From: Mycolicibacterium moriokaense
GTDB lineage: Bacteria > Actinomycetota > Actinomycetes > Mycobacteriales > Mycobacteriaceae
Reading direction: 5' to 3'
Length of the DNA: 64,000 nucleotides
Assembly: GCF_003201655.1 (NCBI RefSeq)
Contig: NZ_QJJU01000001.1
Coordinates: forward strand, 310,001 to 374,000
The notes under the pieces are model-generated. The model saw nothing but the letters and a program-made list of their open reading frames with translations. It did no database searches and had not been told where the DNA came from. The translations under genes were made by a program, and so were the position numbers. Position 1 is the first letter of the stretch, and each line of letters starts with the position of its first letter. Shown here piece by piece: positions 33,267 to 42,316 of this stretch.

Positions 33267-33737
33267 ATGACACAGACACTGGAATCCAAGAACACGGTCG
33301 ACCGGCTCAAGATCTACAAGACGTCGCCGGAGCTGTATGACGCGATGATGGCGATGAGCAATGCCGCCGCCAAGGACATCGACGTCGAACTCGGCGAGCT
33401 GATCAAGATCCGCGCCTCGCAGATCAACCACTGCGCGTTCTGCCTCGACATGCACACCCGCGACGCACGCAAGCACGGCGTCAGCGAGCAGAAACTCGAC
33501 GTGCTCGCAGCGTGGGCGGAGGCCGGCGACCTGTTCACAGAACAGGAGCGGGCGGCGCTGGCGCTGACCGAGGCGATCACCGAACTCGGTGACGGCCACG
33601 TGCCTGATGACGTTTATGAAAGGGCCGCATCAGTTTTCACCGAACGCGAGCTCGGCCAGGTCATCGCGATGGCCGTCACCATCAACGCGTGGAACCGCAT
33701 CAACGTGACGATCCGCCTCGAACCGCCCCGCCGCTGA
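33267..33737 (+). CDS. Carboxymuconolactone decarboxylase/AhpD-like protein, copy 1
   Basis: 156 aa, all-helical CMD family. It has the AhpD-type redox motif CAFCLDMH (Cys-x-x-Cys then His) and the typical ending INAWNRINVTIRLEPP. Members act as alkylhydroperoxidase-type reductases, or have unknown roles. The ATG at 33267 is chosen since it lies just after the operator. It is followed 21 bases later by a close paralogue. Divergent from, and presumably controlled by, the MocR gene. Confidence 0.92.
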   Translation: MTQTLESKNTVDRLKIYKTSPELYDAMMAMSNAAAKDIDVELGELIKIRASQINHCAFCLDMHTRDARKHGVSEQKLDVLAAWAEAGDLFTEQERAALALTEAITELGDGHVPDDVYERAASVFTERELGQVIAMAVTINAWNRINVTIRLEPPRR

Positions 33738-33758
33738 CAACTCGACAGGAGAACTGAC

Positions 33759-34217
33759 ATGACGACCACAGAAACAACCCGCCGCATCAACCTGAACCGC
33801 GTCTCGCCCGAGGTCTACGAGGCCATGATGGTGTTGAGCAACGCCGCAGCCAAGGACATCGACGGGGATCTGGCTGAGCTGATCAAGATCCGCGCATCGC
33901 AGATGAACCACTGCGCGTTCTGTCTGGATATGCACACAGCCGACGCGCGCAAGCGTGGTATCAGCGAGCAGAAGCTGGCCCTGTTGCCCGCATGGGAAGA
34001 AGCCGAGGGTCTCTTCACGGAGCAGGAGAAGGCGGCGCTCGCGCTGACCGAGGAGATGACGGACCTCACCCGCAAGCACGTCTCCGACGAGGTGTACACG
34101 CGGGCCGCCGCGGCGTTCACCGAACGCGAGCTGGGCCAGGTCATCGCGATGGCGCTGACCATCAACGCCTGGAACCGTATCGGCGTGACAACGCGCCTGC
34201 CGCTGCCCAAGCGCTAA
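33759..34217 (+). CDS. Carboxymuconolactone decarboxylase/AhpD-like protein, copy 2
   Basis: 152 aa, clearly a tandem duplicate of the preceding gene. It shares NAAAKDID, LIKIRASQ, NHCAFCLDMHT, TERELGQVIAMA and INAWNRI. The redox CxxC-His is intact, so both copies may be active. AGGAGA precedes the ATG. The pair probably works together, as homo- or hetero-oligomers, since CMD proteins form trimers or hexamers. Confidence 0.92.
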   Translation: MTTTETTRRINLNRVSPEVYEAMMVLSNAAAKDIDGDLAELIKIRASQMNHCAFCLDMHTADARKRGISEQKLALLPAWEEAEGLFTEQEKAALALTEEMTDLTRKHVSDEVYTRAAAAFTERELGQVIAMALTINAWNRIGVTTRLPLPKR

Positions 34218-34222
34218 TACGG

Positions 34223-34930
34223 TCAAGGGTGTGACTGGCGACCCGGCTCCGCGTCGCCGCGGAGTCGGGTTCGCGGACTAGAGCGGGGCCCGTTCTGGTT
34301 CGGTAACAGCGCCGCGCCGAAGAACACAGCGCTGCACCCGAGGAATACTCCGCCCAGCGTGTCCGAGAACCAATGAACGCCTAGGTAGATGCGCGTGGCG
34401 GCCACTATCGCAGTGACGGCTGCGATTCCCAGCCAGACAATCAAATGGCGCGGCTTCGCGCCCAAGGCAATTGCCACAATCCCCATGAGCGACAACGCTG
34501 CTGCCACGTGACCGGACGGGAAGGTGTGCGCGAGGGCGACCTGGATGTGCGGTCCGGACTGCGGGTGGGCGGCCGTGATCACCTGCTTCCCGACAGTGCT
34601 CGCAAGCCCCACGAGGCCTACCGTTACGGTCACGACGATCCCCGTCCAGATCGACCGGCGAACGATCGAGCTGATCAGAGCCGCTGCCAACGTCGCTGGA
34701 ATGATGAAGATCGGCGATCCGATCTGGGTCAGCGTGAGCGCCAGCTTTGTCCTGCGGGGCCCGACGTGCGGATGCACATGCTGAGCGATCGCGTGGTCGA
34801 ACCAGATCGCGTCGCCGCCTTCGCGAATCTTGTACGCCACCGCAACTAGCAATGCGAAGAAGCACGCCGAAGCCGTCAGGCACAACAATGACCGCAGCCA
34901 GAACGGACGCGCAGACGGGCGAGCACTCAC
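34223..34930 (-). CDS. PAP2-family membrane phosphatase
   Basis: 235 aa with about five to six membrane helices. Phosphatase motifs are FPSGHVAAALS (motif 2) and ATRIYLGVHWFSDTLGG (motif 3, with Arg, His and Asp). Motif 1 is less clear and is probably around GKQVITAAHP. Members dephosphorylate lipid phosphates such as polyprenyl diphosphate or phosphatidic acid. The start is taken as GTG 34930. Lying next to the galactan export genes, it could recycle decaprenyl phosphate, but this is inference. Confidence 0.85.
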   Translation of the reverse strand: MSARPSARPFWLRSLLCLTASACFFALLVAVAYKIREGGDAIWFDHAIAQHVHPHVGPRRTKLALTLTQIGSPIFIIPATLAAALISSIVRRSIWTGIVVTVTVGLVGLASTVGKQVITAAHPQSGPHIQVALAHTFPSGHVAAALSLMGIVAIALGAKPRHLIVWLGIAAVTAIVAATRIYLGVHWFSDTLGGVFLGCSAVFFGAALLPNQNGPRSSPRTRLRGDAEPGRQSHP

Positions 34931-34969
34931 GGGCGACAGTTTGCCGTAGACGATCGCCCCCGCGGGCGT

Positions 34970-35800
34970 CTAGACCCAGTACGGCACACGGGCGCGGTAC
35001 TGGCGCATCGCGAACGCGGCAAAGGTCCAACCGATGACGGTCAGTACGATCACCACCACCCAGTGGTGCAGTTCCTGGTCGGCGCCAAGCAACGGCGCCC
35101 GCACGATGTCGAGGTAGTGCAGCAGCGGGTTGAGCTCAACGATCTTGGCGTAGGACCCCGCGCCCTGCTGCCGCAGCGTCGACTCGTTCCAGATGATCGG
35201 CGTCATGAAGAACAACAGCTGCACGATGCTGAAGAGCAGCGGACTGATGTCGCGGTAGCGCGTGGCCAGGATGCCGAAACACAGCGAAACCCAAATGCAA
35301 TTCAGCACGATCAGGCCGAGGGCCGGGATGACTGCCAGATCGGCCCACGTCCACGGTTTGGGGTAGATGATCGCGATGACCACGAAGATGATGATGTTGT
35401 GGGCGAACAGGATCATCTGCCGCCACACCAGTCGATAGACGTGTACGGACAGCGGTGTCGGAAGTTGTTTGATCAGGCCCTCATTGGAGACGAAAACGTC
35501 GGCCCCCTCGAGAATCGACGCGTTGATCAGGTTCCAGACGATCAGCCCGAGCGTGACGTAGGGCAGGTGCTCTGCGAGTGGCAGCTTGAACAGCTTTGAG
35601 TACAACAGCCCCATGGCGACCGCGGTGGCGCCCGTCGCGATTGTGATCCAGAACGGGCCGAGCACCGATCGCCGGTAGCGCTGCTTGATGTCTTGCCAGC
35701 CGAGGTGCAGCCACAGTTCGCGTTTGTTGAACCCGTCGACGAGGTCGCCAACGGCGCGCGTCATCGTCCGCGACTGTGCGGCCGCGTCGGTGAAGGTCAC
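34970..35800 (-). CDS. wzm: Galactan ABC exporter permease Wzm (Rv3783 homologue)
   Basis: 276-aa ABC-2 type permease with six hydrophobic helices. It has the amphipathic region ELWLHLGWQDIKQRYRRSVLGP and the signature EGADVFVSNEGLIKQLP. With Wzt it flips lipid-linked galactan to the periplasm before arabinosylation. The GTG at 35800 overlaps the glfT1 stop by 4 bases (GTGA). It is the last gene of a five-gene operon. In M. tuberculosis the gene is annotated rfbD. Confidence 0.95.
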   Translation of the reverse strand: MTFTDAAAQSRTMTRAVGDLVDGFNKRELWLHLGWQDIKQRYRRSVLGPFWITIATGATAVAMGLLYSKLFKLPLAEHLPYVTLGLIVWNLINASILEGADVFVSNEGLIKQLPTPLSVHVYRLVWRQMILFAHNIIIFVVIAIIYPKPWTWADLAVIPALGLIVLNCIWVSLCFGILATRYRDISPLLFSIVQLLFFMTPIIWNESTLRQQGAGSYAKIVELNPLLHYLDIVRAPLLGADQELHHWVVVIVLTVIGWTFAAFAMRQYRARVPYWV

Positions 35801-36729
35801 GATCCAGGCCTCCTGAAATTCTCGCGACGACCCATGCGGCGCAACCGGATCCACTCCCGCAGCCCTGCGGGGTCGCGTCTCGAGATGAGGAAGTACCAGC
35901 CGAACCGCGCCCATTCCTGAAACAGCAATCGGCGCATGCCAGGCTGCGACATCAGGTAGCCGCGGTTGCGGTAGGTGAAGAATCGCTTCGCGGTGTCGTC
36001 GGGATACTGCGTGTGCATCCGCCCACCGAGGATCGGTTTGAACTCATCGCCGCCCTGTGGATGCAAGTACACCGCGTTCAGGCAGGTGCCGAACGGCAGC
36101 CCCGATCGGACCAGCCGTCGGTGCACCTCAACCTCGTCGCCGCGCATGAACAATCGGAGATCGGGAATGCCGACCGCCTCCAGCGTCGACGCACGAAACA
36201 GTGCGCCGTTGAACAACGATGCGATCCCTGGGAGCAGATCTTCAGTGCCCGTGCGTAATTCGCTCACCCGTCGCCGCCACGCCGTTCCTCGCCGCAGCGG
36301 AAAGGCCAACCGCTCCGGATCGCCCATGTCACACACCATCGGCGATACCTCGGCAAGCCCGTGCTTCTCGGCGCAGGCCAACAACGTCGAAAGCACATCG
36401 GGATCCTGTGGGCGGCCGTCGTCGTCGGCCAGCCACACCCAGTCCGCGCCGAGCGCCAGCGCGTGGAGCATGCCCAACGCGAAACCGCCTGCGCCGCCGA
36501 GGTTTCGCCGCGACCCAAGATAGGTAGTGGCGATCGGCTGGCCGGCGACCAGGTCCCTGACGAGGCCGTCGTTGTCGTTGTCGACGACGATCAGATGGTC
36601 CGGAGGGGTGGTCTGAGCGCTGAGCGCGGCCAGCGACTTGGCCAGCTCGTCGGGACGCCGATGCGTGACCACAACGGCGCAGATTGTCTGCTCTTCGCGC
36701 AAGCGCTCATCGCCGATCGACTCAGTCAT
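35797..36729 (-). CDS. glfT1: Galactofuranosyltransferase GlfT1 (Rv3782 homologue)
   Basis: 310-aa GT2 glycosyltransferase that adds the first two galactofuranose units to the decaprenyl-PP-GlcNAc-Rha linker. It has a GT-A fold with CAVVVTHRRPDEL at the start and the acidic cluster WLADDDGRP, which binds metal and UDP-Galf. MRGDEVEVHRR lies in the acceptor region and RFFTYRNRGY later. The ATG at 36729 overlaps the wzt stop by 8 bases. It lies between the two exporter subunits, coupling linker priming and export. Confidence 0.95.
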   Translation of the reverse strand: MTESIGDERLREEQTICAVVVTHRRPDELAKSLAALSAQTTPPDHLIVVDNDNDGLVRDLVAGQPIATTYLGSRRNLGGAGGFALGMLHALALGADWVWLADDDGRPQDPDVLSTLLACAEKHGLAEVSPMVCDMGDPERLAFPLRRGTAWRRRVSELRTGTEDLLPGIASLFNGALFRASTLEAVGIPDLRLFMRGDEVEVHRRLVRSGLPFGTCLNAVYLHPQGGDEFKPILGGRMHTQYPDDTAKRFFTYRNRGYLMSQPGMRRLLFQEWARFGWYFLISRRDPAGLREWIRLRRMGRRENFRRPGS

Positions 36730-37558
36730 CGGGCAATGCTGTCGCCGTAGCCGACCAATCGCCGCGGTGCTCGTCGAGGACCTCTCGCACGTGGCGGGCC
36801 GCGTCGTCACCCTCGTATGCGCGGACCACGTCCTCGATTCCGCCGGTCATCTTGATGGTCCCGTGGTCGATCCACATTGCGGTCTTGCACAGCCGGGCCA
36901 GAAACTCGTTGGAGTGGCTGGCGAACACCAGGATGCCGGACCGCTCGACGAGGGCGGCCAGCCGCGACTGCGCTTTCTTCAGGAAGTCCGCGTCGACCGC
37001 CCCGATGCCCTCGTCGAGCAGCAGGATCTCCGGGTCGATGCTGGTGACCACGCCCATCGCCAAACGCACCCGCATGCCGGTTGAGTACGTGCGCAACGGC
37101 ATCGCCAGATAGTCGCCGAGTTCGGTGAACTCCGCGATCTCGTCGACCTTGGCCAGCATCTGCTTTCGGGTCTGCCCGAGGAACAGCCCGCGGATGACGA
37201 TGTTCTCGAACCCGGAGATCTCGGGATCCATCCCGACGCCGAGATCGAACACCGGGGCCACCCGACCCGTCACCGAAGCCACCCCGCGGGTGGGTTCGTA
37301 GATGCCGGACAGCAGCCGCAGCAGAGTCGACTTTCCCGCTCCGTTGTGGCCGACCAGGCCCACCCGGTCGCCAAGCTCCAGCGACATGGTGATGTCCCGC
37401 AGCGCCTCGATCACCACGACGTTGGACTCGTTGCGTCCGATGGCGCCGCCGGCCTTGCCGAGAAACGCCTTCTTCAGCGAGCGCGTCTTGGCGTCGAAGA
37501 TCGGAAACTCTACCCACGCGTTGTGGGTCGAGATGTGCGGCGTAGAGGGGGAGACCAC
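36722..37558 (-). CDS. wzt: Galactan ABC exporter ATPase Wzt (Rv3781 homologue)
   Basis: 278-aa ATPase. It has Walker A GHNGAGKST, the signature YSTGMRVRLAMG, Walker B ILLLDEGI and a switch His in FASHSNEF. The gate helix region after SLKKAF matches O-antigen/galactan exporters of the Wzt type, without the long carbohydrate-binding C-terminus of E. coli O9a Wzt. The start is GTG 37558, six bases after the bpa stop. It pairs with Wzm. Confidence 0.95.
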   Translation of the reverse strand: MVSPSTPHISTHNAWVEFPIFDAKTRSLKKAFLGKAGGAIGRNESNVVVIEALRDITMSLELGDRVGLVGHNGAGKSTLLRLLSGIYEPTRGVASVTGRVAPVFDLGVGMDPEISGFENIVIRGLFLGQTRKQMLAKVDEIAEFTELGDYLAMPLRTYSTGMRVRLAMGVVTSIDPEILLLDEGIGAVDADFLKKAQSRLAALVERSGILVFASHSNEFLARLCKTAMWIDHGTIKMTGGIEDVVRAYEGDDAARHVREVLDEHRGDWSATATALPDD

Positions 37559-37563
37559 AAGAC

Positions 37564-38061
37564 CTACAGGTACTGACCGGTCCCGGAGCCGCCGCCGCGC
37601 TGTCCGGGCACCGCCGCACCAGGCGGCAACTGCCGCATCTGCTCCAGCTGCTGGCGCGCCGCCATCTGCTGGGCGAACAGCGCGGTCTGGATGCCGTGGA
37701 ACAGGCCTTCGAGCCAGCCGACCAGCTGGGCCTGCGCGATCCGCAGTTCGGAGTCCGACGGGATGCCGTCCTCACTGAACGGCAGTGTCAGCCGCTCGAG
37801 CTCCTCGCGCAGCTCGGGCGCGAGTCCGTCCTCGAGTTCGCGAATGCTGGTGCGGTGGATCTCGCGCAGCTTGCTGCGGCTGGCGTCGTCGAGCGGAGCC
37901 GCGCGCACCTCTTCCAACAGCTGCTTGATCATGGTGCCGATCCGCATCACCTTCGCCGGTTGCTCGACGAGGTCGGTCAACGACTTGCCGTCGGCGTCCT
38001 CGGCATCTAGCGGGTCACCGCTGATGATTTCGATGTTGTCGTCGTCGGTGTTGGTGCTCAT
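37564..38061 (-). CDS. bpa: Bacterial proteasome activator Bpa/PafE (Rv3780 homologue)
   Basis: 165-aa helical protein. Bpa/PafE forms a dodecameric ring that opens the 20S proteasome without ATP and feeds unfolded proteins such as HspR. The last residues, GSGTGQYL, carry the GQYL docking motif. The middle is the helical bundle (RTSIRELEDGL ... LVGWLEGLFHGIQTALFAQQMAARQQLEQ). The ATG at 38061 overlaps the upstream stop (ATGA), and wzt starts 6 bases downstream. It therefore sits inside the galactan operon, as in M. tuberculosis. Confidence 0.96.
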   Translation of the reverse strand: MSTNTDDDNIEIISGDPLDAEDADGKSLTDLVEQPAKVMRIGTMIKQLLEEVRAAPLDDASRSKLREIHRTSIRELEDGLAPELREELERLTLPFSEDGIPSDSELRIAQAQLVGWLEGLFHGIQTALFAQQMAARQQLEQMRQLPPGAAVPGQRGGGSGTGQYL

Positions 38062-40007
38062 TTTCCCTCTCCGCGCCATTCGTAGATGCGGGCCTCGCCG
38101 TTGTCGTAGATCTTCTCCCACGACCGTGACTTATCTAGCGACACTAACCCGTCGGGCATGACGAACCCGCGGACCACCGGTGTGCTCGTGACCACGTACC
38201 GGATGTTCAGCGCCTTCACCGCCTCGGCCACGCGGTTGTCGGTGTCGGCGTCGTCGGCGTAGGCCCAGAAGATGAACCTGTGGTAGCCCGGGCCTTGCTG
38301 GACCGGGAAGTCGTAGTGCGTCCACAGCGGGTGCAGGTTGGCGACGGCGTACATCCACGCCGTGCCGTCGATGTTCGCGTCGCCGATCAGGGTGTCGCGC
38401 GCACCCGGCAACGTGGCCAGGTAGGCCCACGCCTCCAAGTCCTTGTTGTCGACGAGCACCCTGTCGTACTTCTCGCCGAACAGGAACTGTGCCCGCGGCA
38501 GATAGGCGATGCCGATGCCGACGCTCACGGCCACGCATATGACGGCGGTGGCCGCATGCCAGGCTCGCGGACTGCCCTTGCCGACCAGCCTGCGCGCGCC
38601 GGCACACGCGGCCGACGCCAGCGTGAACACGGCGACGCCGACCGCCGTCGTGAGCAGCATCGTGATTACCGCCGACAGCCGCCGCGGGTCGCTGTAGAAC
38701 AGGTCGCTGAACTTTCCGGTGACTGCGCCGATGGGGCCGCCGAAGGGTGCCGACGAATGCACGACCGACACCACGAGCAGTAGCCACACCGCCAGTGGCC
38801 ACCATGCCCTGCGCACCAGCAGGATCACCGCGCCGATGGCAGCAAGGATGATCAGCACCCATTGGATCGGGAAGTCGTTGAGGTGCCGGGTGTGCTGCAC
38901 CACCGCGTCGATGAGGCCGCGCTTCTTGCCCTCGTGCGTGACGAACGCATGCCCGACGATGATCTCCGCCTGCTGCAAAACCCCGAGGAACTGCGGCAGC
39001 AGCAGCACCACCGTCGGAATCCCGATGAGCAACAAGTTGACGAAGTCCGCGATGCGGCCGCGGACGGGCCGCCACAGCGCGTCGACAAGCCACCACGCCG
39101 CGACGAAGAGCACGACGACCACGCCGCCGGTGATGTGCACCGAGAACACGCCGAACAGCGCCAGCACCGCGAGCGGAATGCGGTCGCGGTGTCGCAGCGC
39201 GGACACAATGAGCGCCATCGTCGGGACGGCGAGGCCGTAGGCGACGAGGTTCGGCATCGACGCGGTGTCGAACTCGATGTAGGGGAGTGCGGTGAACGAA
39301 GCCGACAGCGCGGCCGCTGTGGCCGCCGCGCCTGCCGTGCGCCACTCGTCGGTTCTGGTGCGCAACACCTGCCACATCAACGTTGCCGCGCTGACCGGGA
39401 ACAGCCAGATCGAGGCCGCCAGTGAGCTCAGCGTGTACGCGCTGGCAGGCGCGGCGCCTGTGAGCTGACAGAAGACCGAGGCCAGCGCGTGGAACGTCGA
39501 CGGGTAGAACAGCGCTTCGTGGGTCTCAACGTTGCGCAACTCGCCCATGTGGGTCGGCGACGCCTGGCCGGTGTCAAGGATGAAGCGAATCGTGTTGGCG
39601 TGCCACACCGAATCCCAGTTACTCGGGATGGATTGCCAATGTGGCATCCCGCGAAGCGCAGCCAGACCGATCAGCAATGCGCCCAACAGGACACCTGCTG
39701 CCACTACGAGCGCAGGGCCACGGCCCACCGCTCGGGCCTCGGCGTCGACGTCGCGAACCCGGGCGAGCGCGAACCGCAAACACACTGCAATTCCGGACAC
39801 GATTGCGAGAGCAAACAGTGCCGTCCATGCGTTCCACGGGACACCAAGTGCGCCAAAGGGAACGATGGCCAACGCCACTACGCCGTAGGTCAGCGCAGGT
39901 CCCACCGCAACCGCGGTGGGCCAAGTTAGCCGACCGATACGTGCGACGATCGCCCCGGGGATCACCAGCAACAACAGCGCAACTAGTACTCCGTACCCCA
40001 AGCTCAC
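38058..40007 (-). CDS. GT-C family membrane glycosyltransferase (Rv3779 homologue)
   Basis: 649-aa protein with about a dozen hydrophobic helices and a C-terminal periplasmic domain (from about residue 500). Rv3779 was reported to transfer galactosamine from polyprenyl-phosphate to arabinan in M. tuberculosis. The first periplasmic loop has SNWDSVWHANTIRFILD, with acidic residues suited to a GT-C active site. The start GTG 40007 is chosen because it begins the first helix and faces the divergent gene at 40132. It heads the operon with bpa, wzt, glfT1 and wzm, with 4-base overlap to bpa. Confidence 0.9.
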   Translation of the reverse strand: MSLGYGVLVALLLLVIPGAIVARIGRLTWPTAVAVGPALTYGVVALAIVPFGALGVPWNAWTALFALAIVSGIAVCLRFALARVRDVDAEARAVGRGPALVVAAGVLLGALLIGLAALRGMPHWQSIPSNWDSVWHANTIRFILDTGQASPTHMGELRNVETHEALFYPSTFHALASVFCQLTGAAPASAYTLSSLAASIWLFPVSAATLMWQVLRTRTDEWRTAGAAATAAALSASFTALPYIEFDTASMPNLVAYGLAVPTMALIVSALRHRDRIPLAVLALFGVFSVHITGGVVVVLFVAAWWLVDALWRPVRGRIADFVNLLLIGIPTVVLLLPQFLGVLQQAEIIVGHAFVTHEGKKRGLIDAVVQHTRHLNDFPIQWVLIILAAIGAVILLVRRAWWPLAVWLLLVVSVVHSSAPFGGPIGAVTGKFSDLFYSDPRRLSAVITMLLTTAVGVAVFTLASAACAGARRLVGKGSPRAWHAATAVICVAVSVGIGIAYLPRAQFLFGEKYDRVLVDNKDLEAWAYLATLPGARDTLIGDANIDGTAWMYAVANLHPLWTHYDFPVQQGPGYHRFIFWAYADDADTDNRVAEAVKALNIRYVVTSTPVVRGFVMPDGLVSLDKSRSWEKIYDNGEARIYEWRGEGK

Positions 40008-40095
40008 TGGACTAGTATGGCTGCCCAGGTGACCCGGTCTGGGCGCGGCATGGGCAGCGACAGGGCACAGCCGGGCATCCGCCGAGATTGTGTCT

Positions 40096-40113
40096 GTTTG
40101 TGAAATCACAAAC
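40096..40113. promoter_or_regulatory. Perfect inverted repeat upstream of the Rv3778c-like gene
   Basis: GTTTGTGA-AA-TCACAAAC: 8-bp perfect arms with a 2-bp centre, ending 18 bases before the ATG at 40132, in the 124-base gap between divergent genes. It looks like an operator for a dimeric regulator. It is not a normal CRP site because the TGTGA and TCACA halves are only 2 bases apart instead of 6. Confidence 0.5.
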
Positions 40114-40131
40114 GCTCTAAGGTGGGCTGGC

Positions 40132-41328
40132 ATGGCATACGACGTCGCCCGGGTGCGGGGTCTGCACCCGTCTTTGGGCGACGGTTGGGTCCACTTCGAC
40201 GCACCAAACGGCATGCTGGTCCCAGACGCCGTCGGCAGAGCGGTGTCGACCGCATTCCGGGGGTCGATGCCGATTCCGGTGGGACCGCACCCGTCGGCGC
40301 AGCGCAGCGCCGCGGTGCTGGAAGCGGCGCGCCAGGCGGTAGCCGATCTGGCCAACGCCGATCCGAGGGGTGTGGTGCTCGGTGCCGACCGCGCCGTGTT
40401 GTTGACGTCGCTGGCGGACGCCTCGTCGTCGCGAGTCGGCCTCGGCTATGAGGTGGTGGTGTCCCGACTCGACGACGAGGCGAACATCGCACCGTGGCTG
40501 CGCGCGGCGAATCGCTATGGCGCCAAGGTGAAGTGGGCCGAGGTCGACATCGAGACCGGTGAGCTGCCCGCCTGGCAGTGGGAAAGTCTGATCACCCGCC
40601 CGACTCGTTTGGTCGCAATCAGCTCTGCCTCATCGACGTTGGGCACCGTCACCGATCTGCGGGCGGTGACCAAGCTGGTGCACGACGTCGGCGGGCTGGT
40701 GGTCGTAGATCACTCCGCGGCCGCGCCGTACCGGCTGATCGACATCGACGAGATCGACGCCGACGTGGTTGCCGTGAACGCGATGGCATGGGGTGGCCCG
40801 CCGATTGGTGCGCTGGTTTTCCGGGACCCTTCGATGCTCGACTCGTTCGGCTCGGTTTCACTGAACCCGTATGCGAAGGGACCCGCCCGACTCGAGGTGG
40901 GCGCGCATCAATTCGGCCTGCTCGCAGGCGTCGTTGCCAGCATCGAATACCTGGCGGGTCTCGACGAATCGTCGCAGGGGTCACGGCGCGAAAGACTGTC
41001 GTTGTCAATGCAATCGGCGTCGACGTACATGAACCGAGTGTTTGACTACCTGCTGATGTCGCTGCGTTCCCTTTCCGCTGTAATGGTGATCGGCAGGCCC
41101 GAGACGCACATCCCCGTGCTGAGTTTCGCGGTCAGCGACGTGGCAGCCGAGCGGGTGGTGCAGCGCCTTGCCGACAACGGCATCCTGGCGATCTCCAACG
41201 TCAGCTCGCGCGTGCTGGATGTCCTCGGAGTCAACGACATTGGCGGCGCGGTGACCGTCGGGCTTGCGCACTATACGACGACCGCGGAGGTCGATCAGTT
41301 GGTGCGTGCCCTCGCGTCGCTTGGCTAG
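40132..41328 (+). CDS. Cysteine-desulfurase-like aminotransferase class V protein (Rv3778c homologue)
   Basis: 398-aa PLP-dependent protein of the class V/NifS fold, the length I recall for Rv3778c. It contains [29 protein letters not shown], where the PLP Asp and His are clear. In the expected lysine region the sequence reads [12 protein letters not shown], so the usual Lys after this stretch is not obvious, and the protein may not be a true desulfurase. M. tuberculosis annotation is possible aminotransferase. The ATG at 40132 lies just after the inverted repeat. The 3' end overlaps the convergent gene by 4 bases. Confidence 0.85.
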   Translation: MAYDVARVRGLHPSLGDGWVHFDAPNGMLVPDAVGRAVSTAFRGSMPIPVGPHPSAQRSAAVLEAARQAVADLANADPRGVVLGADRAVLLTSLADASSSRVGLGYEVVVSRLDDEANIAPWLRAANRYGAKVKWAEVDIETGELPAWQWESLITRPTRLVAISSASSTLGTVTDLRAVTKLVHDVGGLVVVDHSAAAPYRLIDIDEIDADVVAVNAMAWGGPPIGALVFRDPSMLDSFGSVSLNPYAKGPARLEVGAHQFGLLAGVVASIEYLAGLDESSQGSRRERLSLSMQSASTYMNRVFDYLLMSLRSLSAVMVIGRPETHIPVLSFAVSDVAAERVVQRLADNGILAISNVSSRVLDVLGVNDIGGAVTVGLAHYTTTAEVDQLVRALASLG

Positions 41329-42299
41329 TCCGCAACGCGCAGAACAACTTTCCCGGATACCTCGCCAGACACCAGCAGCTCGTGCGCCGCCCTGGCCTGC
41401 TCGATGGGGAACTCGGCGCCGATGATCGGACGCACCTGGCCGTCGGCGATCATCGGCCAGACGTTGGCGACAACCTCGGCGACGATCTCGCTCTTGCCGC
41501 CGGGGCCGCTGACGGGACGTGACCGCAGCGCAGTTGCGATCACCCCGGCGCGCTTGACGAGTAGCTTGCCGAGGTTGAGTTCGGCCTTGACGCCACCCTG
41601 CATCCCGATGATGACCAACCGGCCATCCGCGGCGAGGGCATCGATGTTGCGATCGAGGTAGGCGGCGCCCATGATGTCGAGGATTACGTCGGCGCCGCCT
41701 TCGCTTCGTACCCGCTCCACGAAGTCCTCGTCGCGGTAGCCGATGGTGATCTCGGCACCCAATTCTGCGCACAGGTCAAGCTTGTTCTGCGGTCCGGCGG
41801 TCACGGCCACCCTTGCGCCGAGTGCGCGCGCCACCTGGATGCCGTGCGTGCCGATCCCGCTGGCGCCGCCGTGGATCAGCAGGAGCTGGCCGGCCGCGAG
41901 ATGTGCGGTCATCATCAGGTTCGACCACACCGTGCACGCCACTTCGGGCAGTCCGGCGGCATGATGAAGAGGCACTCCGTCGGGAATCGGCATCACTTGG
42001 CCGGCAGGGACCGCGACGAACTCCGCGTAACCCCCGCCTGCCAGCAAACTGCAGACTTGTTGCCCGACGGCCCACTGATCAACCCCGCCACCGACTTCGG
42101 CAATGGTCCCGGACACCTCGAGACCGATGATCTGACTGGCTCCGGGAGGGGGTGGATAGTTGCCAGCGGCCTGTAGCACGTCGGCGCGGTTAACCCCCGC
42201 CGCACTGACCTTGATGAGCACTTCGCCGGAGGCGGGCGAGATATCGGGGACTTCTTGCCAGGTGAGCTGATCGGCTGATTCGGCCACGATCGCACGCAT
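41325..42299 (-). CDS. NAD(P)H quinone oxidoreductase, zinc-less MDR family (Rv3777 homologue)
   Basis: 324-aa medium-chain reductase. It has the N-terminal GroES-like fold with [18 protein letters not shown], then a Rossmann domain with [19 protein letters not shown] for NADPH. The zinc-ligand cysteines of alcohol dehydrogenases are absent, so it fits the quinone oxidoreductase (PIG3/TP53I3-like) group. The ATG at 42299 is chosen by homology. It is divergent from the MarR gene across a gap with candidate operator repeats, so MarR may control it. Confidence 0.92.
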   Translation of the reverse strand: MRAIVAESADQLTWQEVPDISPASGEVLIKVSAAGVNRADVLQAAGNYPPPPGASQIIGLEVSGTIAEVGGGVDQWAVGQQVCSLLAGGGYAEFVAVPAGQVMPIPDGVPLHHAAGLPEVACTVWSNLMMTAHLAAGQLLLIHGGASGIGTHGIQVARALGARVAVTAGPQNKLDLCAELGAEITIGYRDEDFVERVRSEGGADVILDIMGAAYLDRNIDALAADGRLVIIGMQGGVKAELNLGKLLVKRAGVIATALRSRPVSGPGGKSEIVAEVVANVWPMIADGQVRPIIGAEFPIEQARAAHELLVSGEVSGKVVLRVAD

Positions 42300-42316
42300 A
42301 GGAGCCAAGGGTACTG

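Noticed and set aside
40096..40113. CRP (cAMP receptor protein) binding site
   Set aside because: The TGTGA and TCACA halves are separated by 2 bases, not the 6 that a CRP dimer requires.
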